Shown: positions 50,570 to 60,399, numbered from the stretch's first letter. The stretch is DNA of 64,000 bases from Bacteroidaceae bacterium (GCA_017483765.1 JAFUVE010000090.1:1-64000), one strand, 5' to 3'. Program-made: numbers and translations. Notes: generated by a model from the letters alone, not told the origin.

Positions 50570-52324
50570 ATGGAAGCAATGAACAAAAGGAAACGGATGA
50601 AAACCTATATCTCAGTCCTGGTTTTCACTCTCCTGTGCCTTATCCCATCAGTAGCGCAGAGCCAGAACACCGTATTGAAAAACAACCTGCTCTACGATGC
50701 CACGCTGTCGTTCAACCTCGGCGTGGAGACGAAGTTGGCACCTCATTGGTCTTTCGAGTTCAACGCGGGATACAATCCATGGACATTCTCCAACGACAAG
50801 AAATGGAAGCACATCATGGTGTCGCCTCAAGTAAGATATTGGTTTAAGCGGAAAGATGAGGGCTCACACGTGGATGGCGACAAAATAGTTTATAGGGAGA
50901 TTTACGACCCGAATACCGGCCGTACGCTGCATCAGGGCGTGATGACCCCCGATTCCTACGACATACCAGCCAGGTTCTTCACAGGATGGTTCGTGGGCGC
51001 CGACCTGGTCTACTCCCATTTCAATGCGAGTAACGTGAAATTCCCATTTGGATTATATAAAAAGGTGAGAAACCAGCGAATGCAGGGCAACCTCTATGCT
51101 GTCGGCATTTTCGGCGGCCACAGCTGGGAGCTCAACCACAGATGGAACCTTGAGGCCGATCTGGGCATCCACCTCGGCTACTACGACGCCAAAACTTACG
51201 AGTGCGGAAACTGCGGCACCTACAAAGGAAAGGACGACGACCTCTTCCTCATGCCCAAGCTTGGCGTCAACATCATCTACAAGTTCGGTCAGAAACCAGA
51301 AAAACCGATTGAGCTCTTGCGTATCAGGGAGTCCAAGCCAGCAAATTACAAGCGTATGGCTGTGTTCTTGCCCACCCACGGCACCATTCACGACAACACC
51401 GGCAAGGCGGGAATGCTGGAGAAGGACAACCCTGTGCTTCAACATATCTCTCAGTACAAACCGTACGACAGTTCCAGAATACTGCGTAAGGAGAAAGGTG
51501 CACTCTACGTCTACTTCCCTCTCGACAAGACGGAACTGCGACGAGACTTCCGCGACAACGCACCGACTCTGGACCGAATCATCAGCATCGTGGACGAAGT
51601 ACTTGCCGACTCCACTTCCGACGTGAAAATCATCCAAATCGTAGGCATGGCGTCCATAGAAGGAGCCGAGTCGCACAACCAGCAGCTGGGCCAGGGACGT
51701 GCCGACGCCCTCAAAAACTACATCATCACCCACTCCAACGCCACAGAGCCGCTCTTCGACGTGGCCAACGGAGGTGAGGCGTGGAGCGAGTTCCGCGACC
51801 AAGTGAACGACGCGTCGTTCGACGGCAAGGCTGATGTTCTCGCCATCATCGACGGCAGTGACAGTCCGGCAATGAAAGAGAGGAATATCAAGGCACTCAA
51901 CGGTGGCAAGACCTACCAGTACTTGAAGGACAACCTCCTGAAGGACCAGCGAAACTCCGGATACATCCGAATATACTACGATTACGTCACCGACACCAAC
52001 GCGCAAATCATCAAGCAGGCCCAGCAGCTCAACAAAAACAAACGGTACGACCAGGCACTCGAACTGCTTACCACCGTGCAGCACGACTCCCGTGCATGGA
52101 ACGAGATGGGTATTGCATTCTTCTTCCTCAAAAACAACGACAAAGCCCTTGAATACTTCAAACGCGGATCCGACGCAGGCGACACCACAGCCAAAGGCAA
52201 CTACGATCGCCTGAAAAAGGTTCTCGAAGAGAACGCTGAAGCCAAAGCTTACAACCAAAGGGCATGGGAATTCAATAAAAGCATCGGAAAAGCGTCGCTC
52301 AAACCCGAAGGAATAGAATTTTGA
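50570..52324 (+). CDS. DUF3575/OmpA-like outer-membrane protein of the fimbrial operon
   Basis: This 584-residue protein has a signal peptide near residues 10-32 (the start could equally be Met10 at 50597). Residues of about 35-260 match DUF3575, an eight-stranded barrel-like domain (LKNNLLYDATLSFNLGVETK). An OmpA-like peptidoglycan-binding region lies at about 305-440 (YVYFPLDKTELRRDFRDN, VGMASIEGAESHNQQLGQGR). The C terminus has a TPR (LLTTVQHDSRAWNEMGIAFF). DUF3575 proteins precede fimbrillin genes in Bacteroidales, and this one should anchor or help export the fimbria between the peptidoglycan and outer membrane. It opens the operon, with a consensus promoter upstream. Confidence 0.88.
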   Translation: MEAMNKRKRMKTYISVLVFTLLCLIPSVAQSQNTVLKNNLLYDATLSFNLGVETKLAPHWSFEFNAGYNPWTFSNDKKWKHIMVSPQVRYWFKRKDEGSHVDGDKIVYREIYDPNTGRTLHQGVMTPDSYDIPARFFTGWFVGADLVYSHFNASNVKFPFGLYKKVRNQRMQGNLYAVGIFGGHSWELNHRWNLEADLGIHLGYYDAKTYECGNCGTYKGKDDDLFLMPKLGVNIIYKFGQKPEKPIELLRIRESKPANYKRMAVFLPTHGTIHDNTGKAGMLEKDNPVLQHISQYKPYDSSRILRKEKGALYVYFPLDKTELRRDFRDNAPTLDRIISIVDEVLADSTSDVKIIQIVGMASIEGAESHNQQLGQGRADALKNYIITHSNATEPLFDVANGGEAWSEFRDQVNDASFDGKADVLAIIDGSDSPAMKERNIKALNGGKTYQYLKDNLLKDQRNSGYIRIYYDYVTDTNAQIIKQAQQLNKNKRYDQALELLTTVQHDSRAWNEMGIAFFFLKNNDKALEYFKRGSDAGDTTAKGNYDRLKKVLEENAEAKAYNQRAWEFNKSIGKASLKPEGIEF

Positions 52325-52338
52325 AGTTTATTAGCATG

Positions 52339-52400
52339 ATTCTCGGCTGCACTCGGCATAATTGAAGCGAGCTTCATTCTGCTCTCACTTGCACGAGAAT
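52339..52400. repeat. Intergenic inverted-repeat element
   Basis: ATTCTCG (52339-52345) and CGAGAAT (52394-52400) enclose about 48 nt with an inner GAAGC-GA-GCTTC palindrome. A 7/8-bp periodic run (TTTGAAA; AAACATTG) follows at 52403-52480. Confidence 0.5.
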
Positions 52401-52560
52401 TGAGATTTGAAATTTAGCCATGCGGACGGGGACTTACTTGAAAACATTGAAACATTGAAACGTCGGAATTCCAAAACGACGGAAGGAACTAACATCACAT
52501 AAATCTTTAAACATTAAACTAAGTAAAAATAGTAATAACCACTTAAAAAAATTAACCATT

Positions 52561-54369
52561 ATGAAGAAATTCTTATCTTACGCATTCGTAGGTGCCATCG
52601 CACTTGCAGGCGCAACGGTGGTTTCCTGCTCCAGCGATGACAGCGACGGACCGGTTAACCCCACATTCAACGGTGAGACCGTGAAGACCCAATTCAACAT
52701 CTCTCTCAACGGAAGCGCAGTAGGCACACGCCAGTCAGCCGCCACCGTTCAGCTCGACCAGACCATCGCCAGCTTCCGCGGCATGCAGGACATCGTGCTC
52801 ATACCTTATATGAGTGCAACCGACCGTACATCGCGAGCAGGCACCAACATCTCCCTGACCAAGATGATCGCTCCTACTACCGCCACCGTGGAGAACTCTA
52901 TCCCAGCCGGCACCCTCGTGGCCAACAACAACTCCGTGCTCTACAACGACGTGACCATCCCAATCGGAACGTCAGGCTTCTTGTTCTACGGCAAAGCAGT
53001 GGGTACAGACGGATTTGCTGAGGGCTACCTCAACACCAACGTGAAGACAGCAGCTGAGTCAGCCGACATCTACTTCGAGAACGTGCAGATCGCATCCTCT
53101 CCCAACACCACAGTCGGTGTTGCTCTCGCAAGCTATCTTTCCGCCATCGCCGCCGCCGCCAACGGAGACGCCGCATGGCACAAGTGCGCAGACGCAAGCA
53201 ACGCAACTCAGCCCTGGTACAGTGTAGGTCTCGGAGAGCTCTACAGCAAGTTCATCACGGTGAAGGCCGCTTCCTCTGCCAACATCAAGGCTATGGTTCA
53301 GGACCTCTACACCTCTCTGAAGGACAATGCCGACGTGATTTCTGTAGCCATCTGCAATGCCATCAAGACAAAAGCAACTGCAGACTCAAGCGGAAAGCTC
53401 ACATTCGACTCGTCTCTCAATGGATACCCTGCTGACAACAACCTGCCGGACGGAGCTGCTGCCGTATCATGGAGCAACGCAGCTCCTGCTGTCGCTACAG
53501 CTGTCACAACCGGTGCATCAGACCTCAACATCGCAGCCATGGACAAGTTCGTTTATCCTGCATCCCTCTACTACTATGCCAACAGCAGCGTGAAGACCTC
53601 AAACGAAACACGCCAGGCAGACTACGTTCCGGCAAACAACACATGGCAGGCCATTCTGGACAAGTACACCGATGGAACGTCCGTTTCTTCTTCTACACTC
53701 TCCGTTGCCATCAACGACCAGATTCAGTATGCTGTAGGGCGGCTCGACACCAAGGTGAACAAGCTCAGCGAGACCACATACTACGACCGTCAGGGTAAGG
53801 TTGTGGCCATCCCAGCTAACGGTTTCACTTTCACCGGCGTGCTCATCGGCGGACAGAACAAGGTGGGATATAACTTCGCACCGATAGTGAACAACCAGAA
53901 CTATGTCATCTACGACAATACCATCAACACCACAAGCGCCAGCAACGTCCTCACAGCCAGCGCTGATGCGGGAACAAACTACACCCTCGCCCTGCAGACT
54001 GCACCGGGAGAGAAGGTGAAGGTGGCAGTGGAGTTCGAGAACACTCTTGAAGTGCCGTTCATGGGTATCGACGGAATCATCGAGCCAGGATGCAAGTTCT
54101 ATCTCGTTGCAGAGCTTGACCCTGCCAACGCAGCAACAGGATCAGGCGACACAGGAAACCGCGTGTTCTTCCAGGACTACAAGACCCTCGTGAATTTCAC
54201 CATCAAGCCAGGAAAGGGCGATGTTGACAACGACGGCATTTCCGACCTGCCGGAAGGTTTCGCCAACGCATACAACGTGGTGCCCGACCTTCGCAACCCG
54301 AAACTCGAGCTCGGACTCAGCGTGAACCTCGAGTGGCGTGCAGGCCTGACATTCAACGTGGAACTCTAA
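52561..54369 (+). CDS. Mfa1-type major fimbrial subunit (lipoprotein precursor)
   Basis: This 602-residue fimbrillin has a lipobox at Cys23 (TVVSC). The N-terminal domain pattern (TVKTQFNISLNGSAVGTRQS, FRGMQDIVLIPYM) and the C-terminal domain ending LRNPKLELGLSVNLEW fit the Mfa1/FimA superfamily. In Porphyromonas such precursors are exported as lipoproteins, cut by a surface protease and polymerised by strand exchange. Here a short linker with several arginines and lysines precedes the conserved first sheet, so similar cleavage is possible. A 14-bp hairpin just after the stop codon would favour high levels of this transcript part. It is likely the fibre shaft. Confidence 0.88.
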   Translation: MKKFLSYAFVGAIALAGATVVSCSSDDSDGPVNPTFNGETVKTQFNISLNGSAVGTRQSAATVQLDQTIASFRGMQDIVLIPYMSATDRTSRAGTNISLTKMIAPTTATVENSIPAGTLVANNNSVLYNDVTIPIGTSGFLFYGKAVGTDGFAEGYLNTNVKTAAESADIYFENVQIASSPNTTVGVALASYLSAIAAAANGDAAWHKCADASNATQPWYSVGLGELYSKFITVKAASSANIKAMVQDLYTSLKDNADVISVAICNAIKTKATADSSGKLTFDSSLNGYPADNNLPDGAAAVSWSNAAPAVATAVTTGASDLNIAAMDKFVYPASLYYYANSSVKTSNETRQADYVPANNTWQAILDKYTDGTSVSSSTLSVAINDQIQYAVGRLDTKVNKLSETTYYDRQGKVVAIPANGFTFTGVLIGGQNKVGYNFAPIVNNQNYVIYDNTINTTSASNVLTASADAGTNYTLALQTAPGEKVKVAVEFENTLEVPFMGIDGIIEPGCKFYLVAELDPANAATGSGDTGNRVFFQDYKTLVNFTIKPGKGDVDNDGISDLPEGFANAYNVVPDLRNPKLELGLSVNLEWRAGLTFNVEL

Positions 54370-54383
54370 TCTATCTGCATATC

Positions 54384-54417
54384 ATGTGTGTCGGAAGGAG
54401 TTTCTTCCGACACACAT
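54384..54417 (+). terminator. Intercistronic hairpin after the major fimbrillin gene
   Basis: A perfect 14-bp stem (54384-54397 with 54404-54417, loop GAGTTT) begins 15 nt after the stop codon. No long T-run follows. It likely acts as a partial terminator or 3'-end stabiliser giving more major subunit than anchor. Confidence 0.75.
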
Positions 54418-54456
54418 AATAACTCTATTTTCAAACTACCTCTAGAATCAGACAAG

Positions 54457-55464
54457 ATGAAACACTTGAAATCAGCCGGCCTGCTTTGCCTCTGCGCCAT
54501 GCTTGCAACGATGACGTCGTGCGATAACTTCCTGGGCATCGATGACGACTTGTCGGACTGCGGAAAGAACTTCAACCTCAACTATCACGTCAGGCTCATC
54601 ACCAACAAAGACGTAGAAGTGAGGACGGTGCTCAATTCCGCCAACGACCAATACGTGGCAATGGCAGTGGACAACGTTCTCAGCGGCTATTTCAAGGAAT
54701 ATGCCAACAACCTCGACCTCGCGTTCTACCGGACGGAGAACGGGACCCAGGAACTCAACGAAATTCAGCCCATCAACGGTAACCAGGCATCCTACACGTT
54801 CTATCTTGAGCATGACCAGTACACGAACCTCGCCATCGGCAACAGCGACCAGGAGCCTGCCGTGACCCTGAGCGGAAAAGAGACGCTCACAACATCACGG
54901 CTCACTGCAAACGGAGGAGAGACCCTGCAAAACCACAGCATCGCGCTCTACACGGGACGTGCGGCACTCGACGCCACCGGACAGAAAGAACTCGCGGGAG
55001 ATGTCTACCTCTATATGGCCAACAGCGCAGCGGTGCTCGTCATCGACACAACGGGATATCAGGTACAGAACATACGCGTCACCGTCGAGGACGTGGCGAC
55101 AGCGTTCAACATCGCTGACAGCACATATGCCTACAACGGCAGCAGCATCGAAGCGCGGCAAATCGACATGACGTCCTACCCCGACAACAAACGGGAGGCG
55201 TTCTACGCTTATTGCTTCCCCTCGCGCGACCAGGCAACCAGCGCCGACGCCCCTATCTGGCGCATGAAGGTGTACATCACCCTCAACGACGGATCCACCA
55301 CTGAGAACATTCTCAACATCCACAACCCCCTCATGGCGGGAAACGCCGAAATCTACAAGGCAAAAATCGACGAGAAAGGTGTCCTGCTCATAGCCGACCC
55401 TTCCGTCGGAGTCAGCGTCACCTTCAACTGGAAACCCGGAGGCGAATACAACCCCGACTTCTAA
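54457..55464 (+). CDS. FimB/Mfa2-family fimbrial anchor lipoprotein
   Basis: This 335-residue lipoprotein has its lipobox at Cys22 (TMTSC). The start at 54457 gives a clean leader; an ATG at 54388 would read through the hairpin. The conserved DCGKNFNLNYHVRLITN near the N terminus, the SYTFYLEHDQYTNLAI strand and the late GVSVTFNWKPGGEYNPDF are typical of FimB/Mfa2 proteins, which remain lipidated and anchor the fibre to the outer membrane and limit its length. Gene order (DUF3575, major subunit, FimB/Mfa2) matches known Mfa-type operons. Confidence 0.88.
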   Translation: MKHLKSAGLLCLCAMLATMTSCDNFLGIDDDLSDCGKNFNLNYHVRLITNKDVEVRTVLNSANDQYVAMAVDNVLSGYFKEYANNLDLAFYRTENGTQELNEIQPINGNQASYTFYLEHDQYTNLAIGNSDQEPAVTLSGKETLTTSRLTANGGETLQNHSIALYTGRAALDATGQKELAGDVYLYMANSAAVLVIDTTGYQVQNIRVTVEDVATAFNIADSTYAYNGSSIEARQIDMTSYPDNKREAFYAYCFPSRDQATSADAPIWRMKVYITLNDGSTTENILNIHNPLMAGNAEIYKAKIDEKGVLLIADPSVGVSVTFNWKPGGEYNPDF

Positions 55465-55475
55465 CCTCAAATAAA

Positions 55476-55507
55476 AATCGAAACATCGAGCAATCGAAAC
55501 ATCGACA
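55476..55507. repeat. 8-bp-periodic intergenic array
   Basis: ATCGAAAC, ATCGAGCA, ATCGAAAC, ATCGACAA in phase. Confidence 0.75.
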
Positions 55508-55531
55508 AGAAAAAAATATAGACAAAAAAAA

Positions 55532-57376
55532 ATGAGCATCAAGTCACTCACATATATCCTCATCGCCCTCTTAGCCTTCGGTTCGTGCTCCCACGATGCG
55601 GACGACGACGTCCTCAACGGCGGCGTTTACGGCGACGACTATGTGCAGCTGACTCTTGAAATCGCAACAGGACAGACCATCCATACTCGTGTCCTCGAAG
55701 GCAACGTAGCCGGAACGGGCAACGAGAACAAGATATACGACATTCAGGTGTGGGCATACAACAACACAGACGGAGCAAACGCCACACCCATCGGATACGC
55801 CGAACTGAAGAACATCGGAAGTGGAACAGGCATCGACACCCAACCATCAGCCAACCCCTCACTCTACGAAAACGCAACAGTCACCATGCAGCTCTTCCTG
55901 CCGAAAGAGTTCATGGAGAACACATCATCCAAAATCGACCTCTATTTCATTGCCAACTACCGATCCATCATGACGGAGGCGCCATCACCGACAATGACCC
56001 GAAACCAACTCGAAGCACTCACGTTCGGAGGTGACTACTTCGGAATCAACCCAACCACGCTGGCACCTATTGCAACAACCGTGGAAGCGGGAAAAGGGCT
56101 GCCCATGTCCACCATTCGGAAAAACCTCAGCCTGGCGGAGATGCTGCAGGTGGGAGGACCGCTACACCTCCGCTACAACGAGACCGTACTGCTCAAACGG
56201 GCCGTCTCACGTATCGCTTTCTTCTTCGCAAAGCAGAAAAACATGACGGCACAGGTGCAAATCAACAAGATTGAAATCAACACAGGACTCCTACCCGACA
56301 TGGAGTATGTCCTACCCAACCAGTTGAACACAGAGTATGCCAACCTGCCTGACGGAGTGACCTACTCCACGTCTGTTTGCCGGTTCGCCAACGCAAACCC
56401 GGCAAACCCGTTGCTCAGCCACAACGACATACCGGAGGTGGAAGACCCCGCACTACTCCGAAGCGACTGCGTGTCGAACGGAAACAGCACCAAGACTGCA
56501 CAGCAGTACGTCGATTTCATCGAGGGGAAAGCTGCGCAGGCAACACCCGAAGCCGTACAAGTCGGATACAACTACCTGCGCGAAACCGGCAAGAAAATCA
56601 CAGGAACCATATACTACACCTACGGAGGAAACCCAAAAAGCGCATCGTTCGAGATGTACCGCGACCAGGACTTCGCGCGAAACCACACCTGGGTCGTCTA
56701 TGCCTACTTCCTCAAGGAAGGACTTTACGTCACACCTATGGTCCAGCCATGGGACGTCGGAGGTAGTATGAAGTTCTTCTCAAAAACAAGCGTACAGCTA
56801 TTCGTCGACGAGACTTACAACCCCACAACGGACGGAATGGGGACGTTCACCTATAAGCTGTACAACAACGGAGCCAACCCGGCAGACTGGAATCATGACT
56901 GGGATAATAACTACTGCGCTATCGCATACGGATTCCATAGCGGACGACCGCTCTACTCGCCATGGCTAAGACTCACTACCACATCGTCTAACACCCTGCA
57001 CATTCAGACAAACAACACCAACTATGGATTCGTCATCTACCACCAGGGAATCGACACATACACCGAAATACTCGACGACATCACCATTCCGGCGGGGACG
57101 AACGTGGAGACGCATTTCTATATTGTACCAAAATACGAGTTCAACATCTCAAACCCGCCTAGCAGGTTCGTCCACGTAACACTCACAGAACACTCCAGCG
57201 CATCGGCGGGGGAAAACGATGGAGGTATCGAGAACGTTGCCGGAAGACTACCCTGGAACTCCATTCTCCCTGGGCCACAGGACCACACTCTGGCTCAGTT
57301 CTACTACGTCACACCGACCGAATACACAACCAACACCACCGAAAACGGGGTCACTCTGGTTGAATACGGTCACTAA
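55532..57376 (+). CDS. Fimbrial accessory (minor) subunit lipoprotein
   Basis: This 614-residue lipoprotein (Cys19, AFGSC) has a first domain, DDYVQLTLEIATGQTIHTRV followed by IYDIQVWAYNN, that resembles Mfa-type fimbrillins. The middle contains LLKRAVSRIAFFFAKQKN, the strand arrangement seen in accessory subunits such as Mfa3-Mfa4. The C-terminal 180 residues are Tyr/Asn-rich with no clear domain. It is likely assembled at or near the fibre tip. It stands between the anchor and the large tip candidate. Confidence 0.75.
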   Translation: MSIKSLTYILIALLAFGSCSHDADDDVLNGGVYGDDYVQLTLEIATGQTIHTRVLEGNVAGTGNENKIYDIQVWAYNNTDGANATPIGYAELKNIGSGTGIDTQPSANPSLYENATVTMQLFLPKEFMENTSSKIDLYFIANYRSIMTEAPSPTMTRNQLEALTFGGDYFGINPTTLAPIATTVEAGKGLPMSTIRKNLSLAEMLQVGGPLHLRYNETVLLKRAVSRIAFFFAKQKNMTAQVQINKIEINTGLLPDMEYVLPNQLNTEYANLPDGVTYSTSVCRFANANPANPLLSHNDIPEVEDPALLRSDCVSNGNSTKTAQQYVDFIEGKAAQATPEAVQVGYNYLRETGKKITGTIYYTYGGNPKSASFEMYRDQDFARNHTWVVYAYFLKEGLYVTPMVQPWDVGGSMKFFSKTSVQLFVDETYNPTTDGMGTFTYKLYNNGANPADWNHDWDNNYCAIAYGFHSGRPLYSPWLRLTTTSSNTLHIQTNNTNYGFVIYHQGIDTYTEILDDITIPAGTNVETHFYIVPKYEFNISNPPSRFVHVTLTEHSSASAGENDGGIENVAGRLPWNSILPGPQDHTLAQFYYVTPTEYTTNTTENGVTLVEYGH

Positions 57377-57385
57377 TTATAAATG

Positions 57386-57428
57386 CCCGGAATCTCCGGA
57401 ACATCCGGAAAATCCGGAATCTCCGGGA
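57386..57428. repeat. 9-bp-periodic intergenic array
   Basis: CCGGAATCT, CCGGAACAT, CCGGAAAAT, CCGGAATCT, CCGGGAAG in phase. Confidence 0.85.
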
Positions 57429-57453
57429 AGCCCCCTAAAAACTAAAAGAAACA

Positions 57454-60384
57454 ATGAGAAGCATTTCTTTCACATACAAGCTGCTAAGCCAGGCAATCAT
57501 CCTGATTGTCGGGGCTGCCGCATTCATCTCTTGTGCGAAGGATGACTTCGACTTCATCGACCCACAACCGCAAGCCTCATCCGGACTACTCATCACACCG
57601 CAAATCTACGACCAACTGGCAACGCGAGCTCCCTCCAACTACTACGAGGAGGAGACGGGATGGGAACAGGGGCAGACCAAGCCGGCCGACGACGCACTCA
57701 TGGAGAACGACCTCGGCACACACCTCGACGTCTTCATCTCCGGCATCGACGACGACTACTGGAAGGAGTTCCACCTCATCCAAGGGGAGACATTCGCCGG
57801 AGGTCTGAAAGCCAACGTGAAAGACCAGGTGGCAGACCTGCTCACCGACGCATGGAAGACCATGGGGTCGGAGGGAAACCCAAACCTCAAACTCACTGTT
57901 GGTAACCAATACGACGTCTTCGTGGCGGTCAACAACACGATGACCAACGCGCATATAGGAAGCAAGACGGCACTGCTCAACCTCGTCAACCACAACGCTA
58001 ACGTATATAAACTTTACGGAAACCAAGGAAACGAGTACGACCAGTCAAGACGTATGATGATGGACGGACACGTGGTATGGACGCTCGAGAACGACGACCA
58101 ACTACAGCGAATAGAGGTACCGCTCAAAAGGGCGGAGGCTAAGATCGTGGCGAAAATCCAGTTCGACCCAGCGTTCTACGCATCACTCATCGACTACAAC
58201 TACGTGTCATCGCCCATCGGAAACCCGGCATGGAAATGGACCAACTGGTGCTTCGATTCTAAGGTTTTCGCCGACGCGCCTGATATCACGCCCACCCTGC
58301 AAACCAACACGGGACGTAACAACGCAATTCTGACAGGAACACTCAACCACCAGAAATACTACCACTACGAGGGACTCGACGCAGTGGGACAAAATGTGGA
58401 AGTCTATTTCACGGAGAACGAGAAGGACACGGAGGGAAACAGATACCTCGACTTATACCCCAGCGCTGATGAACGCTACGTCGACGGCGTTCCATACTGC
58501 TATATAGTCACCTACGACTACTGCAACACCTGGGGGGAGAACGCAGAGGAACTGGCACCATACATGCTGCTCAGCTACCCCTTCTACGCCAAGGAGTCAC
58601 CAGAAGCGACCAACACCATCACCACATTCAACTACTACCGCATCCCGCTCTGCGACCAGACTAAAAACACAGGACTTGAACGCAACCACATCTACAAGGT
58701 GGAGGCAACCATCTCAGGATCAGGAAGCACCTCGCTCAGCGGACGTGTCAACGACGTAAGACTCAACTACCAGGTCGTCGACTGGACGCACAACGAAAAC
58801 GAAGTCGTCAACATTCTGGCGGAGAAATTCTACTATTTCTATGTCACACCGAAGAGATATGAACTCCGAGGTAACGACACACAGACCGTCGACCTGGCGT
58901 ACTATGCACCGGAAGGAAGCGTCGTGCAAGTAAGGAACGTCAAGATTTACTACTACAATAGTAGTGGTACAACCGTTTATCAATACGGCAGCAACAACAC
59001 TCAGCTGAACAATGTATTCTCGTCATTTACGACACCAAATAACATAGCTCAACCCACTTCCATCACGGTCAATGCCGACGGAACAATCAGCATATCTTCC
59101 GAAGCACTAGCCAACAAGGCGGTGAAATGCATCTCATTCACCGCGTTCACCACTTTTGTGGATGAAAACAACCAGACACAGACGCTAACTGAAGATGTGT
59201 TTATCAAGCATTTCCCAACGGATAACATTCAGAATGTGGAGGGATGGTTCTCATACAAGCAAGATGGAGGAACCACAAGAACCATTCGCGAATATAGCAG
59301 CAATCCAGAAGCTGATGGATGGGACAGTTGGGACGGATATGAAAGCATAGAAGTTTCCGAATCAACATATGCACAAGCTACAGAAGGGAAATATACAACA
59401 ACCACTGAAGATCCTATAGGAACACCATCTGATCACGACCGGGCTTCAACAACACAGAGTGGTGGCAACAACAGTCAGATACAAACAGCATTCAGAGATG
59501 CAGTCCCTGTCAATTCTCGTCAAGGTGCCAATTCTGAGTCAAATGCGTATAAAGACGAAGACAGTGATTATTGGTATTGGGGAACTGGTAGCACCACAAA
59601 TAATGCAAACAGGAATAACTACGATTGGTATACAGAAGGATGGTTTTCTAATACGTATTATCGTTACCTAACATATTATCGGAGAATTTATTATAAAAAT
59701 GTCACCCACTACTATGCTAACATGTATTATAGAGATGTAGAAGTTAATACCAACTGGGTAATATGGGACAAAGATTCTCAAAATAGATACCCCAGAAGTA
59801 AGACTACAGCAGATAGTTGGATGTCTGCAAAAGTCTTCAATGGGACCATAATTCGCAGAATAGCTCAAAATGGAACTAATGGCAACTACATAGCAGTAAT
59901 TGACAATCAAGGTTATACTTACTCAAATAATCACATGTATATCATACAGATAGCAAGTACAAGCGATGATTATATATTAGGAAGACCGATAGTTGATGCG
60001 ACAACACATTTGTCACAAGATCATGTCGTTTCACCTGCATTTATGATTGCTTCACAACTTGGTGCCTTTGACAGGGGAAGTTCCGGACTAAATGGTGCAA
60101 CAGCTGCTGAACATTGTTCGCAATATGTAGAAGTTGCTCTAGATGGCACAACCTATACAGGCTGGAGACTACCTACAAAAGAAGAAGTATCTGTTATCAT
60201 AAACTATCAATATAACTCGCAGACATCAGAATCTATGGCTGAAGTTCTGACTGCAAGAAATTACTATACGCTTGATGGTACAAGTGCTACTAATGCTGAA
60301 TACACAGGCTCAAATGGTACATTTGTCCGCTGTGTCCGCGACCTCTCCCCCGCCGAAGTAGAAGCCATCAACAGCAAAGAATAA
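57454..60384 (+). CDS. Large fimbrial tip/adhesin lipoprotein with mosaic C-terminal half
   Basis: This 976-residue lipoprotein (Cys27, AFISC) has an N-terminal half (about 30-460) that looks like the tip-type fimbrillin arrangement (HLDVFISGIDDDYWKEFHLI, VPLKRAEAKIVAKIQFDP). From about residue 500 the DNA becomes clearly richer in A+T and codon choice changes. This part includes a segment dense in Tyr and Trp (about 704-764) and an Lcl/DUF1566-type domain near the end (GWRLPTKEEVSVI). The last 15 or so codons (CVRDLSPAEVEAINS) return to host-like composition. It is probably the tip adhesin; the foreign half suggests cassette exchange. Confidence 0.78.
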   Translation: MRSISFTYKLLSQAIILIVGAAAFISCAKDDFDFIDPQPQASSGLLITPQIYDQLATRAPSNYYEEETGWEQGQTKPADDALMENDLGTHLDVFISGIDDDYWKEFHLIQGETFAGGLKANVKDQVADLLTDAWKTMGSEGNPNLKLTVGNQYDVFVAVNNTMTNAHIGSKTALLNLVNHNANVYKLYGNQGNEYDQSRRMMMDGHVVWTLENDDQLQRIEVPLKRAEAKIVAKIQFDPAFYASLIDYNYVSSPIGNPAWKWTNWCFDSKVFADAPDITPTLQTNTGRNNAILTGTLNHQKYYHYEGLDAVGQNVEVYFTENEKDTEGNRYLDLYPSADERYVDGVPYCYIVTYDYCNTWGENAEELAPYMLLSYPFYAKESPEATNTITTFNYYRIPLCDQTKNTGLERNHIYKVEATISGSGSTSLSGRVNDVRLNYQVVDWTHNENEVVNILAEKFYYFYVTPKRYELRGNDTQTVDLAYYAPEGSVVQVRNVKIYYYNSSGTTVYQYGSNNTQLNNVFSSFTTPNNIAQPTSITVNADGTISISSEALANKAVKCISFTAFTTFVDENNQTQTLTEDVFIKHFPTDNIQNVEGWFSYKQDGGTTRTIREYSSNPEADGWDSWDGYESIEVSESTYAQATEGKYTTTTEDPIGTPSDHDRASTTQSGGNNSQIQTAFRDAVPVNSRQGANSESNAYKDEDSDYWYWGTGSTTNNANRNNYDWYTEGWFSNTYYRYLTYYRRIYYKNVTHYYANMYYRDVEVNTNWVIWDKDSQNRYPRSKTTADSWMSAKVFNGTIIRRIAQNGTNGNYIAVIDNQGYTYSNNHMYIIQIASTSDDYILGRPIVDATTHLSQDHVVSPAFMIASQLGAFDRGSSGLNGATAAEHCSQYVEVALDGTTYTGWRLPTKEEVSVIINYQYNSQTSESMAEVLTARNYYTLDGTSATNAEYTGSNGTFVRCVRDLSPAEVEAINSKE

Positions 60385-60399
60385 ACGAACACTCAACTT

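Noticed and set aside
51053..52258. Open frame of 401 codons on the minus strand within the DUF3575/OmpA gene
   Set aside because: Shadow frame of a GC-rich gene; no leader, promoter or domain.
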